DNA of 60,726 bases from Conidiobolus coronatus NRRL 28638 (Eukaryota; Entomophthoromycota; Entomophthoromycetes; Entomophthorales; Conidiobolaceae): assembly GCA_001566745.1 (NCBI GenBank), contig KQ964598.1, forward strand, positions 4,089 to 64,814, given 5' to 3'. A program made the position numbers and the translations under genes. The notes under the pieces are model-generated. The model searched no databases. It saw only the letters and a list, made by a program, of their open reading frames with translations, and had not been told where the DNA came from. Position 1 is the stretch's first letter. Each line of letters begins with the position of its first letter. Of the stretch, positions 47,303 to 55,640 are shown in pieces.

Positions 47303-48619
47303 ATGAGTGAAATAAATAACTTAAAGCAGGAAATCTTAGAGCTTAAACAGAAGCTACAAGAATATAAAAAAATATATGGAAAATTACCTGAAGCTAGTCA
47401 ACTTCTGGAACGAGGTCAGCCTAATTTAAATTCTCAAATTTTAACAAATGACGAAATTAAAAGATATGGTAGACAATTGATTTTACCAGACTTGCGCTAT
47501 TCAGGGCAACTTAAACTCAAAAATGCCAAAGTACTAGTAGTTGGGGCAGGAGGGCTAGGATCACCAGCTCTCTTATATTTATCAACAGCAGGTGTTGGAA
47601 GACTTGGTGTAGTTGACCATGATACATTGGATCTTAGTAATTTGCCTAGACAAGTAATACACCCTACTAGAAACGTTGACAAATCTAAGGCCGAGTCAGC
47701 AAAGCAAACTATACTAAGCTTAAACCCAAATATTATAGTAGATACTTATACCGAATTGTTCGATTCTTCTAGCGCTCTTAAGATTGTCGAAAAATACGAT
47801 ATCGTTCTCGACTGTACTGATAACGTTGCTACCAGATACTTGATTAATGATTGCTGTGTGTTATTGAACAAGCCATTAATTTCAGGGAGTGCCTTAAAAT
47901 TACACGGACAACTAACTATATATAATTACAAAGGTGGGCCTTGTTATAGATGCCTATATCCCAAACCGCCGCCACCCGAAACTGTCACTAACTGCAGCGA
48001 CGGTGGTGTGTTGGGGCCTGTAACCGGAATTATCGGCTGTTTCCAAGCTCTTGAAGCCATTAAAATGATTATTGATAACTTTGAATATAATCCTTCTTTA
48101 GTTATTTTCTCAGCAGATCGCAGCCAATACTTTACCCAGGTAAAACTTCGTAGTAAAAAACTAAATTGTGCAGTTTGCGGTACAAAACCCACTATCACAG
48201 AACTTATTGATTACGTCCAATTTTGCAGCTCAGGTCCAATGGATAAATCTTTAAACTTAAAGGTATTAGGGAAGGAGGATAGAATTAGTTGCCTGGAGTA
48301 TAATAAGATCCAACAATCCAAAGAGGATCATATTTTAATTGATGTGCGAGAGGATGTTCAATTTGAAATCTGTCAACTTCCAAACTCAATTAATATACCT
48401 TTAAACAAACTTGAAAAGGAATTAGATACCATTCACTCTAAATATGACACAAAAACCCCATTCTATTTCCTATGTAGATTGGGCAATGACAGTCAATTAG
48501 CCGTTGCCATCTATAAGCGCTATCTCAACGAAAAGGGCGAAGATCGCGTTATAAAAGATATTCAAGGTGGACTACTAAGCTGGACAAATGAAGTCGATAA
48601 AGACTTTCCAATTTATTAA
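47303..48619 (+). CDS. UBA4: Uba4/MOCS3: E1-like adenylyltransferase and sulfurtransferase
   Basis: Activates Urm1 (and MOCS2A-like proteins where present) by C-terminal adenylation and transfers sulfur for tRNA wobble-uridine thiolation. ATG at 47303, 438 codons, full length. Residues 1-45: short coiled coil. VLVVGAGGLGSPALLYLSTA (78-97) is the ATP-binding loop. CYRCLYP (214-220) and CAVCG (289-293) are the two C-x2-C zinc pairs. The adenylation-domain Cys lies in TVTNCSDGGVLGPVTG (Cys231). The rhodanese domain begins near residue 325 and has the active-site loop LCRLGNDSQLA with Cys391, which accepts persulfide. All functional residues are present. Cytosolic; nothing unusual. Confidence 0.95.
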   Translation: MSEINNLKQEILELKQKLQEYKKIYGKLPEASQLLERGQPNLNSQILTNDEIKRYGRQLILPDLRYSGQLKLKNAKVLVVGAGGLGSPALLYLSTAGVGRLGVVDHDTLDLSNLPRQVIHPTRNVDKSKAESAKQTILSLNPNIIVDTYTELFDSSSALKIVEKYDIVLDCTDNVATRYLINDCCVLLNKPLISGSALKLHGQLTIYNYKGGPCYRCLYPKPPPPETVTNCSDGGVLGPVTGIIGCFQALEAIKMIIDNFEYNPSLVIFSADRSQYFTQVKLRSKKLNCAVCGTKPTITELIDYVQFCSSGPMDKSLNLKVLGKEDRISCLEYNKIQQSKEDHILIDVREDVQFEICQLPNSINIPLNKLEKELDTIHSKYDTKTPFYFLCRLGNDSQLAVAIYKRYLNEKGEDRVIKDIQGGLLSWTNEVDKDFPIY

Positions 48620-48714
48620 AAAGGGAATTCGTAAAAATGTTAGGTATTGAAGAATTGCCGGCGGATAGAACGTGGAAAAGGATTACACCCCGTTAAGTTT
48701 TCCAGCGACTATTC

Positions 48715-48736
48715 AGCCAAAGGCTAGCCAAAGGCT
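48715..48736. repeat. 11-bp tandem duplication
   Basis: agccaaaggct occurs twice in direct tandem between the convergent UBA4 and PUS10 genes. Confidence 0.7.
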
Positions 48737-48815
48737 ATATTCGCCCTGATATATGGAGTAGAAATAGTCGGCTGTAGGTGCGGGACAAGTCGTTAAAACA
48801 ATTGAGTTGTTGAGT

Positions 48816-50396
48816 TTACTGTTGATTCAGCATATTGTTGACTTTTAATCTTTTGGCTTGACTGAGAGAGTGGGGATCAGATTTTGATGGCGGCCAGTTT
48901 AAATCAACATGGATTACGTCTAATTCTAGCAACTCGCAAGCGCACCCTAGAAAAGAGGATATATTTGGCTGAGTTCTGCCTAAGTCCCCGTGGACAAGCT
49001 CTTTAATGTAAGTACCGGCTTGTGCATGGATCTCTGCTTGTATAAGGTGGTCGCTGAGAGGGGTTATTTTGATGTCATAAATATTCTTAGAACGGTTGCC
49101 TGCTGCCCTGCGGTGCGATACTCTTACAGGGGTGCCCTGGCGCAAATGACCCAAGGCGCTTGGTGTTTTGTTAACGACTTCTAGTTTCAACTCGGTAAGC
49201 TCACTCCTATTCTTAGCGCACCATATTAAAGCTCTATAGTACTTGGATTTGGACTCTTCTCCAAGTTTAATGGTTTGAACTTGATTTGCTTGAATCCCAC
49301 AAAGTTCTCTAACCTCCACTGGTAGATGTACATTGTTAATTAAATTTTGTAAGCCTTTAAAGTTAACGTTGTCCATATTGGTTAGTTTGGGGTTTTTAAT
49401 CTCTAAGTAGAAGGGTCTACCGGACCCAAGCATCCTTACATCCATATCTTCACGCCCCGAAGGTACCATATTGTAGCTGGATCCTTTAAAGTGAGATAGA
49501 ACTGGCTTAAAGCTGTCGCTGACACTATGCTCGCATAACTTTCTGCTGCCTACGAAGAATGGGGTTTGACTAGTGGCCCTGTCTAGTTTTAAATATCTTC
49601 CAGCTAAATAAATAGGCTTATGAGACCAAGTTAAGCTTGTTATACAAGGATGGCTCGTATAATCAACGGAGGGTGGGTAAATCCCAACCTGCTCCAAGTC
49701 TTCTAAGGTCATTTTTGATAAATACTCCATCAGCTTGCTTTTATTCCATTTGAAGTTGGCCATTTGCTTAGCTTTCTTTCTATTGTTGCCATCGGCTTGG
49801 CTTTTAAATTCCAGCAACTTCAAGTAATTCTTAGTATGCTCCAGCTGGTCGAAAGTAATATTAACCTCTAGACTACCACCGTGCAAATATGTAATACCCG
49901 TAAAGTTATTTATATGGTGAATTATTTTAAACCTGACGATTGACTTTAGCTCGACAATATTAACAGTATTACTATTAGTTATTTTTTCAAAGAATAACTT
50001 TAACAAATAGTCCATCATTGTTAAGCTTAGAGAAAATTGTAAGCCAATTTCCAATTTATTGTTATCATACTTCTCTGCTTTAAAATTATTTAGTATAATA
50101 ACGATGTAGGACTTGATATTGGCGTCATCGAGAATATTATAGCAAAATCTACACTTAACATTATTAGGTATACTTTGAACACCCTGCGTGTCTCCCAAAG
50201 ACAAACTTTTAAGCATTGATTTTAATTCCGATAACTTTAAATTAAAAAACTCTTGGCTATAAACCTGTAAACTTCTTAATAAGCAGTATTCGCAAGCATT
50301 ATTTTTTCTAAAATTTGAATATAAAAAGGATAAATTGGTATCTAAGCCTAATTTTTTTATTGATTTGTCTATTTCATATTTCAAAGATTTTTCCAT
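48816..50396 (-). CDS. PUS10: tRNA pseudouridine synthase Pus10
   Basis: Makes pseudouridine 54 (and 55) in the T-psi-C loop of tRNA. Start set at ATG 50396 (a TTG three codons upstream is ignored), 526 codons. The N-terminal region has the C-x2-C pairs CEYC and CRFC that bind zinc; the middle carries the THUMP-like accessory domain. Catalytic-domain blocks are RATSQTPFFVGSRKLCEHSV, then YNMVPSGREDMDVRMLGSG with the catalytic Asp in 'R-E-D-(M/V)-D-V-R', then RPFYLEIKNPK. Near the end ALIWCAKNRSELTELKLE and TYIKELVHGDLGRTQPNISS, the final pseudouridine-synthase motif. Pus10 occurs in archaea and many eukaryotes but not in the common yeasts, which is useful for guessing the phylogenetic position. 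Intact. Confidence 0.93.
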   Translation of the reverse strand: MEKSLKYEIDKSIKKLGLDTNLSFLYSNFRKNNACEYCLLRSLQVYSQEFFNLKLSELKSMLKSLSLGDTQGVQSIPNNVKCRFCYNILDDANIKSYIVIILNNFKAEKYDNNKLEIGLQFSLSLTMMDYLLKLFFEKITNSNTVNIVELKSIVRFKIIHHINNFTGITYLHGGSLEVNITFDQLEHTKNYLKLLEFKSQADGNNRKKAKQMANFKWNKSKLMEYLSKMTLEDLEQVGIYPPSVDYTSHPCITSLTWSHKPIYLAGRYLKLDRATSQTPFFVGSRKLCEHSVSDSFKPVLSHFKGSSYNMVPSGREDMDVRMLGSGRPFYLEIKNPKLTNMDNVNFKGLQNLINNVHLPVEVRELCGIQANQVQTIKLGEESKSKYYRALIWCAKNRSELTELKLEVVNKTPSALGHLRQGTPVRVSHRRAAGNRSKNIYDIKITPLSDHLIQAEIHAQAGTYIKELVHGDLGRTQPNISSFLGCACELLELDVIHVDLNWPPSKSDPHSLSQAKRLKVNNMLNQQ

Positions 50397-50580
50397 TATT
50401 ACCAAGTTTATTGAGTTTGTAGCTTATTGTTGATATTAACCTTATTTTTTTAAAGGTAATTCAATTAATAGGGTATGCTTTAATTTTATTGCTAACTGGC
50501 AAGGGGTGAAACTTAATTCTGATCAAAACTATTGAATGAGACAAACCATTGGATATAATTGAAGTAATATAGACTATAAC
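50397..50580. promoter_or_regulatory. Divergent promoter region between PUS10 and the 50581 orphan gene
   Basis: 184 bp between divergent start codons, A/T-rich with poly-T near PUS10. If the plus-strand gene is a viral insertion, the original PUS10 promoter lies here or was replaced. No specific element is visible. Confidence 0.3.
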
Positions 50581-51810
50581 ATGCAGGATATTTTTTTCAG
50601 CAATATGTCGGATATTAGATTCTCAAAGATAAAATCTATAGCAAAAGGTTACAGAACTAAAGTAAGAAATAGCCGTAAAACACACATGGACTCAGATTAC
50701 GATTACTGCTACCATGATACTGAAAGATGGTATTATAAACACAAAAAATACAACTACCAGTTTATACAACCCAACCCACACTCGTATATTGATATAGAAA
50801 ACGGCTGTGAGTACACCAATTGTGTTGAGGAATACAGAAGATCATTAAAAATATCCACGCTGATTTTGGACATGGTACGCTTTGATGGTTTTGATTTTGA
50901 CTACGACGGAAAGTTTTTGTACACTAATGTAGATATGGAGCAGTTGCAAATGATAATTAATGAAACTAGTGCACTACAAAAAGCTTTTCTCAAAATAGCG
51001 GAGATACCCTACGTGGTCAATAGGCAAAAGATGCTGTACTACTCCAATCCGTTTGTGTTTAACAAATTCTATTTCAGATATAACCTTGACAACTTTACAG
51101 TATATGATGATGATCTTGATGAAGATGATGACGAAATGCTTGCATTTGGAAAGCATGTATATATGGCCGAGCCGGGGTATTATCTGTCTGTTTCTCTAAA
51201 CGGGTTTAATAGGGAACATCCAATTATACCAAAGGTTTATAAAAAGAAGACAGCTGCAAAAGAAAAGAGAAAACAACTATACAACAAAGGAATGTTTAGT
51301 GAACTACTCCAACCGTCTGCTGTTATAAAAAAATGGAAATACATACCGTACTTTAAGGGTACAATATTTTACATAGATAGCAGATGTATCACAATGATGA
51401 AAAACTCTTTTGATATAAACATAAACGTCGCTCAGTCTACATTCCGTGATATAGACAGCTTTGAAGAAAACTACAATATCATCGCATATCTTGATACGGA
51501 TAATATAACCATCACAAGAACTACACACGAACCACTCTGGTTAATATACTACAAGGAGTTCAACCACACCAATGTTGTTCTTGATGTAGATCAGAGTAAT
51601 GCAAACGATGTTTTCACTCAAAATGGCCATACTACTATTTTTGTAGAAGACAAAGAGAGGTGTATTGATTACTTACATAGAAAAGACCCAGTTTTCAGTA
51701 TAGATGGTGAAACGTATATATTGATAAACTCTATGACTATCAGTGAAATTAGAGAGAAGATTACTCACAATATTGAAATCATTGATGGGCACCCACTTGT
51801 AAAGGTTTAA
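50581..51810 (+). CDS. Large orphan protein, virus-like in style
   Basis: An intact 409-codon frame with ATG at 50581 (a second ATG is at codon 9). Very rich in Asp, Tyr, Asn and Lys. An acidic cluster (DDDLDEDDDEMLAFG, about residues 175-189) is followed by a basic one (KVYKKKTAAKEKRKQLYNKG, about 219-238). No signal peptide, membrane segment or catalytic motif. I do not recognise it. Its composition matches the PolB and capping-enzyme genes rather than the neighbouring PUS10, and it is inserted just 184 bp from PUS10. I infer that it comes from the same viral source, where it could be a structural or virion-associated protein, but there is no direct evidence for its function. Confidence 0.5.
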   Translation: MQDIFFSNMSDIRFSKIKSIAKGYRTKVRNSRKTHMDSDYDYCYHDTERWYYKHKKYNYQFIQPNPHSYIDIENGCEYTNCVEEYRRSLKISTLILDMVRFDGFDFDYDGKFLYTNVDMEQLQMIINETSALQKAFLKIAEIPYVVNRQKMLYYSNPFVFNKFYFRYNLDNFTVYDDDLDEDDDEMLAFGKHVYMAEPGYYLSVSLNGFNREHPIIPKVYKKKTAAKEKRKQLYNKGMFSELLQPSAVIKKWKYIPYFKGTIFYIDSRCITMMKNSFDININVAQSTFRDIDSFEENYNIIAYLDTDNITITRTTHEPLWLIYYKEFNHTNVVLDVDQSNANDVFTQNGHTTIFVEDKERCIDYLHRKDPVFSIDGETYILINSMTISEIREKITHNIEIIDGHPLVKV

Positions 51811-51884
51811 TTATCAAGAAGAATATGTCTGCGAATAGATTGATGCTGTCTTGATGGTGAGATAGCAACTCTTAAAGGATACAC

Positions 51885-51938
51885 CATTTTTTAAAATATG
51901 GAAGATTTTTAAACATTTTTTAAAATATGGAAGATTTT
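51885..51938. repeat. 25-bp direct repeat, period 29
   Basis: A 25-base block that begins cattttttaaaatatggaag occurs at 51885-51909 and 51914-51938. The duplication copies the start region of the small ORF at 51927. Confidence 0.8.
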
Positions 51939-52061
51939 GTGTACCATAGCAATTATAAATCAGAACACATAAAAACGCTCAATAAAAGGGATAAGGGCGA
52001 ACTAAATAGAAAAGATGAAGAGCTTTTAGATTATGGTTGGGATCCTGAAGAAAAAGCTTGA
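51927..52061 (+). CDS. Very small acidic ORF, possible truncated gene
   Basis: ATG at 51927, 44 codons (MEDFVYHSNYKSEHI... ending DYGWDPEEKA). Highly charged. The duplicated 5' region (51885-51938) places a second copy of the ATG-containing block just upstream. Could be the N-terminal part of a gene that was interrupted, or a genuine micro-protein. Confidence 0.25.
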   Translation: MEDFVYHSNYKSEHIKTLNKRDKGELNRKDEELLDYGWDPEEKA

Positions 52062-52922
52062 CGGTTATCCTTACAATAAGGGATTATCTCCAGTAAATAT
52101 AAAACAGGTCACTATTCTTCGTTTCCACTCCATTAGCGGAGTGGCCATCAGCAAGGGAAACGGCTAATATACCCACATTCATTACGCATTTAGTAGTACT
52201 TTAGGATCAGGAATTATTTTAACAAACAAAAGAAAGATTTGCAAAACATTATTGATTTTTATATATATAAAAAACTATTGCACCGAAGATCACGCCTTTA
52301 TAGGCAGTTCAGACATATCTGTTGTTAAATTGTGCTGCATCTTCGTATTAATCTCCGACGCAATGCTGTCTCTCTTGTCTTCAGCCTCAAGCCTGGTACG
52401 TTGATATCAATTAATTGTTTTGTAAAAGTTTGGTTTGTAGGTTTCCTTGAAGTCCAGTAGATCTAATCCACCTTGAGACCAACACATCACAGTGCTCTTG
52501 ATTGCTTGAACCCTTATTATTACTATTATAAAATTAAAGTTTCAAGGAAGTATAACCACTCAAAGAATTTTGTCAAGTCCAAGGCAAGATATTTTTACAC
52601 TCTTCCTTTATATTAAGAATAAGAGATAAAAACTTTGTTTCTATTAGTATGCAAAGATTATTTGGCGTTAGGTAGCTACTTCTGTAAAAAAATTATCCTA
52701 GACTCTTTGCTCACCCTGTTTTAAAAGGCTTATGCCTTAGTAAATATAACACGGGACAAAGTGTTTGCCTTAATCTTGACATATATATGAAATCGAAGCT
52801 TGATTTAATTTGCTGCAGTGAAAAGGGGTGTAGAAGCAAGCTTCTTCTTTATCAATGACAAAACTTCAAGTTACTCAAGTTTAATTGAAATTTTATTTTT
52901 AAGTAAGTAGATTATTAATAAA
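52062..52922. other. Decayed DNA, possible LINE trace
   Basis: On the minus strand near 52500-52410 the codons AIKSTVMCWSQGGLDLLDFK resemble the 'G-G-L-x-L-(L/I)-x' region in the C-terminal part of LINE ORF2 proteins, in two alternating frames. Otherwise no gene is seen. Confidence 0.25.
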
Positions 52923-53198
52923 ATGCCAAATACAAGATTGACTTTTTTTAATACAACCATTGGAATAACAGCATTAGGTGTCCAACTGTTCTTGTTATAT
53001 CCATGGCATAATGATTTAGATCGAGAATTCAAGAAGTTGAAAGCAGAACATTCGGCAGAACTTACTAGATTAAAGAACCTCAAATCCGATAGTAATAATA
53101 AGGTCCTTGGTAAGCTAGATGAAATATTGGAGAGACTAGGAACTAATGCCAATAATACACACACCAAATCCCTCCCAATGATAATCAAAGAAAAATAA
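52923..53198 (+). CDS. Small single-pass membrane protein with coiled coil
   Basis: ATG at 52923, 91 codons. Residues 4-27 are a transmembrane segment (FFNTTIGITALGVQLFLLYP), followed by WHNDLDREFKKLKAEHSAEL and a heptad-patterned coiled coil up to about residue 75. A short N-terminal anchor and an internal coiled coil are typical of small mitochondrial inner-membrane assembly factors or MICOS-like proteins. I cannot name the family. The frame is intact and has good codon use, so it is probably a host gene. Confidence 0.55.
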   Translation: MPNTRLTFFNTTIGITALGVQLFLLYPWHNDLDREFKKLKAEHSAELTRLKNLKSDSNNKVLGKLDEILERLGTNANNTHTKSLPMIIKEK

Positions 53199-53314
53199 GC
53201 TAAATAAGTAGAAGTTGTTGTTTAAACCCTTCTAATCCACAACAAAACAATAAATGACGTAAATTGGACGTAAAATGTCGTAAAGTCAGTCAGACAACTT
53301 GAACTTGGTTTGAT

Positions 53315-53728
53315 TCAAAAAATTGGAGAGTAGCTGACTGGTGCTGGTGCTCTTGATGGAGCTGCTTTAATAGGAGTATAATGGTTATCAACACCAGCTG
53401 AGTTCTCTGCTGTTTTCTTTTGAGGTCCTAAATAATCTTCTATAGCTGGCACTTCTCCGCTCAAAGGTTTGGATAAAACAACTGGATTAGGATTTCTCTT
53501 AACTTTGAAAATAGGCTGTTCAACACCTGGTTTGTTAACTGTCACTGGGGCTTGGGGAGGTTGTGTGTTTGCATTGGTAGAAGTAGAAGTATTTTCTGAG
53601 GATGGGAATGTATTAATACGCTTATTTCCAACCAATAAGCGCTTTCTTCTTTTAATGACACTCTTTTTGAGAGATACTGGGCGATAAACTTTGTGAAGCT
53701 TATAGTTTTGCCTTCTTCTTGGGAACAA
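53315..53728 (-). pseudogene. GATA zinc-finger transcription factor fragment
   Basis: The frame reads NYKLHKVYRPVSLKKSVIKR followed by RKR, the C-terminal helix and basic tail of a GATA finger ('Y-K-L-H-x-(V/N)-x-R-P-x-(S/T)-(L/M)-K-K'), then a long Ser/Thr/Pro/Asn-rich low-complexity region ending at 53315. The first half of the finger with its C-x2-C pairs (ending LCNACGL) is not in frame. Upstream codons (to about 53871) are open in another frame. Either an intron boundary lies just before N-Y-K-L-H, as is common in fungal GATA genes, or the gene is truncated. I favour a truncated or unannotated first exon. Confidence 0.45.
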
Positions 53729-53879
53729 GCCCTCTTTGGTGAGCTAACTTCTTCCATCTCGCTATAGTGCTTGCTACTTTGAGAAAGTAAATCTTCTGAA
53801 GAGTCTAAATCTTTTCTAATCGCGGTCTCAAACTGCCCCTTAACTACATCAAAATGTTGATTTGTGTACACTATCTTCC

Positions 53880-54123
53880 TAAACCCTTCCCCGTTTCCGA
53901 ATTTACAACAAGATCCGCTACGATATGCACATTAATTCCAAACAACTTCTCAAGCCTACCCACATCTTTTATTGATAACATCTCATCCCTATTTTCCCCA
54001 TAAGTCTCTTTATAGTTTGGTTAGAAAATAGGCATCTTTTAAAATATCTAAAGCAATTCAACAAGCAATCATTATTGTCGCTATTAATCCCTACCGTCGA
54101 AAAGTTGTCTAACTCAAACTTGA
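53880..54123 (-). pseudogene. Possible protein-primed PolB N-terminal-region fragment
   Basis: The minus strand gives INSDNNDCLLNCFRYFKR and, after a frame change near 54020-54060, GENRDEMLSIKDVGRLEKLF then GINVHIV. The combination 'D-N-x-C-(L/F)-x-x-C ... I-K-D-(V/I)-x-(R/K)-(L/F)-E-K-x-(N/F)-x-I-x-(V/I)' resembles the N-terminal region of polymerases encoded by Polintons and fungal linear plasmids. The evidence is suggestive only. Confidence 0.3.
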
Positions 54124-54424
54124 ATATGAATTTAGAGAGGGTATCTTTGTTATGCCTAAAGTTTACTTCCTAGAGTTAGAGAATGAATCAATTGTAACAA
54201 AATGTAAGGGTTACTCAGGAAAGTTAAGCAAAGCTCAATATTTAGACTTATTAGGTGGCAAATCTTTAGAATTACAGGTGACTAAATGGTTCCGAAGCTT
54301 AAAGAAATCTACGATACAAATACAGAGAACTACACCTTATAATCTAAATTTCCTATTTAATAAACGTCAACAAGTTTTAGAAAATGGAATATGGACAAAT
54401 ACTGTTCCTTTAATTCTTTCTTAG
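54066..54424 (+). pseudogene. Protein-primed family B DNA polymerase (linear-plasmid/Polinton type), C-terminal fragment
   Basis: After KLEYEFREGIFVMPKVYFLE (with a stop just upstream near 54104), the frame 54152-54424 reads CKGYSGKLSKAQYLDLLGGK, then TKWFRSLKKSTIQIQRTTPY and FNKRQQVLENGIWTNTVPL. This is the C-terminal part of DNA_pol_B_2 polymerases, downstream of the YxDTDS motif: 'K-x-E-...-P-K-x-Y', 'K-G-x-(S/K)', 'K-W-x-(R/K)-S-L' and 'N-K-R'. Catalytic motifs are missing. The element differs from the RNA-primed polymerase at 33.4 kb and represents a second type of selfish DNA. It lies back to back with the fragment at 53880-54123. Confidence 0.5.
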
Positions 54425-54429
54425 AATAT

Positions 54430-55230
54430 TGTTTTGTCCTCTCTTTCTTGTATTCCCCTTAAACTAAGTAAAATTGACCAAAATATGGCAAATTCTACAC
54501 TTTTCTAGAATGTATTAAACAGTGAGGGGGAAGAACGTGTTTTTCAATAAATTAACTCCCTAAAAATCCAATAAAAAGAATCTAATTAGGGCCAGCTCGT
54601 GGTACGCAACCCTGTTGGGCTTATCGGTCGCGGCCAGCCATCTGAACCCCATGGGCTCCCATATGTATTTGACGGCTAAAGCGTTACTTCTTCCGACGGC
54701 CTACCATTTCAACAGGCTGTGGAGGTATTCGATTTCTTTGGGGTATCTTGTGTGGACAAATACCTTGTCGCTTTTAGCCCAGCACTGAAACATCAAAGCC
54801 AACTAGCACCTTCTCCTACGGCTCTGCTAGTACTCAATTATCTAGTGCATCTACTTCTCCATTTTCATTTAACACACTATTTTTATAATGATATTGACGC
54901 TGCTAATATTCATAGAGTCTCTAGACCTTTAGATCAATCATCAATTCCAGCCAAGAAAACAAATTAGCATCATCAACGATCTTTGGATTAAATTGCAACA
55001 AATCAGAGAACAACAACCAAATCAATTCTCTTGAGGCTTATATAAAAATTTTAGGATTGGAGTTAACTTAGTATCAAATACATTTTATCTCAAGCTAACT
55101 TTCTACCAATGCATGTTGGGTGCTCAGCACAAAGCCCTTTAGCTAAGCCCTGCCATTATTTGTATCGCTACCTAATTATCTGTTAATTTCAATTTTTATC
55201 AAGTGTTTCGATTGTGATATTGATTGTAAA
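54430..55230. other. Spacer with a G+C-rich patch at 54590-54730
   Basis: The patch is far richer in G+C than the rest of the flank. On the minus strand it encodes VKYIWEPMGFRWLAATDKPN then RVAYHELAL, on the plus strand a broken 82-codon frame to 54967. It appears to be a foreign or coding fragment that I cannot name. The remainder (54970-55230) holds nothing. Confidence 0.3.
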
Positions 55231-55239
55231 TTGGTGAAT

Positions 55240-55640
55240 ATGCCACAATCTGTGATTTTAAAGCATATATTATTTGAGAGGTGATATCCATTGACAACGA
55301 TTTCATCTTCTGAGAAAACTTTAGAAAATCCTCAAGCAGCTATTAGATACATTCTCATACTTTCGGATAATGTGACTTCTAAACATTTTAGATTTGCTTT
55401 ATCCTTTTCAACCAAAATAGATTCATTAAAATTTGGGGAGTGCTTCAAAAATTCTTGTTCAAACTTGTAAATATCAAGATTTTGGGTAAATACATAGTCT
55501 ATGCTAGATTATTAGCAGTCGTGTTCATTTCTGCAAACAGTACAACCATATCCTCATTAGCTATTTGCTCATGAGCTAAATTTGCTATAGTTTCAGGATC
55601 CTCACTATCTATTAAGCTTTGAAAGCATCATTGAAGAAGT
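55240..55640 (-). pseudogene. Cytochrome P450 I-helix/K-helix fragment
   Basis: The minus strand from 55632 reads ANLAHEQIANEDMVVLFAEM and NTTANNLA, the I helix with a changed 'A-(G/E)-x-(D/N)-T-T' oxygen-activation motif. In the next frame it gives NLKCLEVTLSESMRMYLIAA with the invariant E-x-x-R of the K helix, a TGA, and EDEIVVNGYHLSNN, the strand after it. Stops and a frameshift (near 55500) mark it as dead. It carries the part of a P450 missing from the 8-kb fragment, so the two could derive from related genes. Confidence 0.65.

Noticed and set aside
33424-51810. The viral-type genes as part of a yeast killer-plasmid-like linear element
   Set aside because: Those plasmids use protein-primed PolB and capping enzymes fused to a methyltransferase. 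Here PolB is the RNA-primed type and no methyltransferase domain follows.
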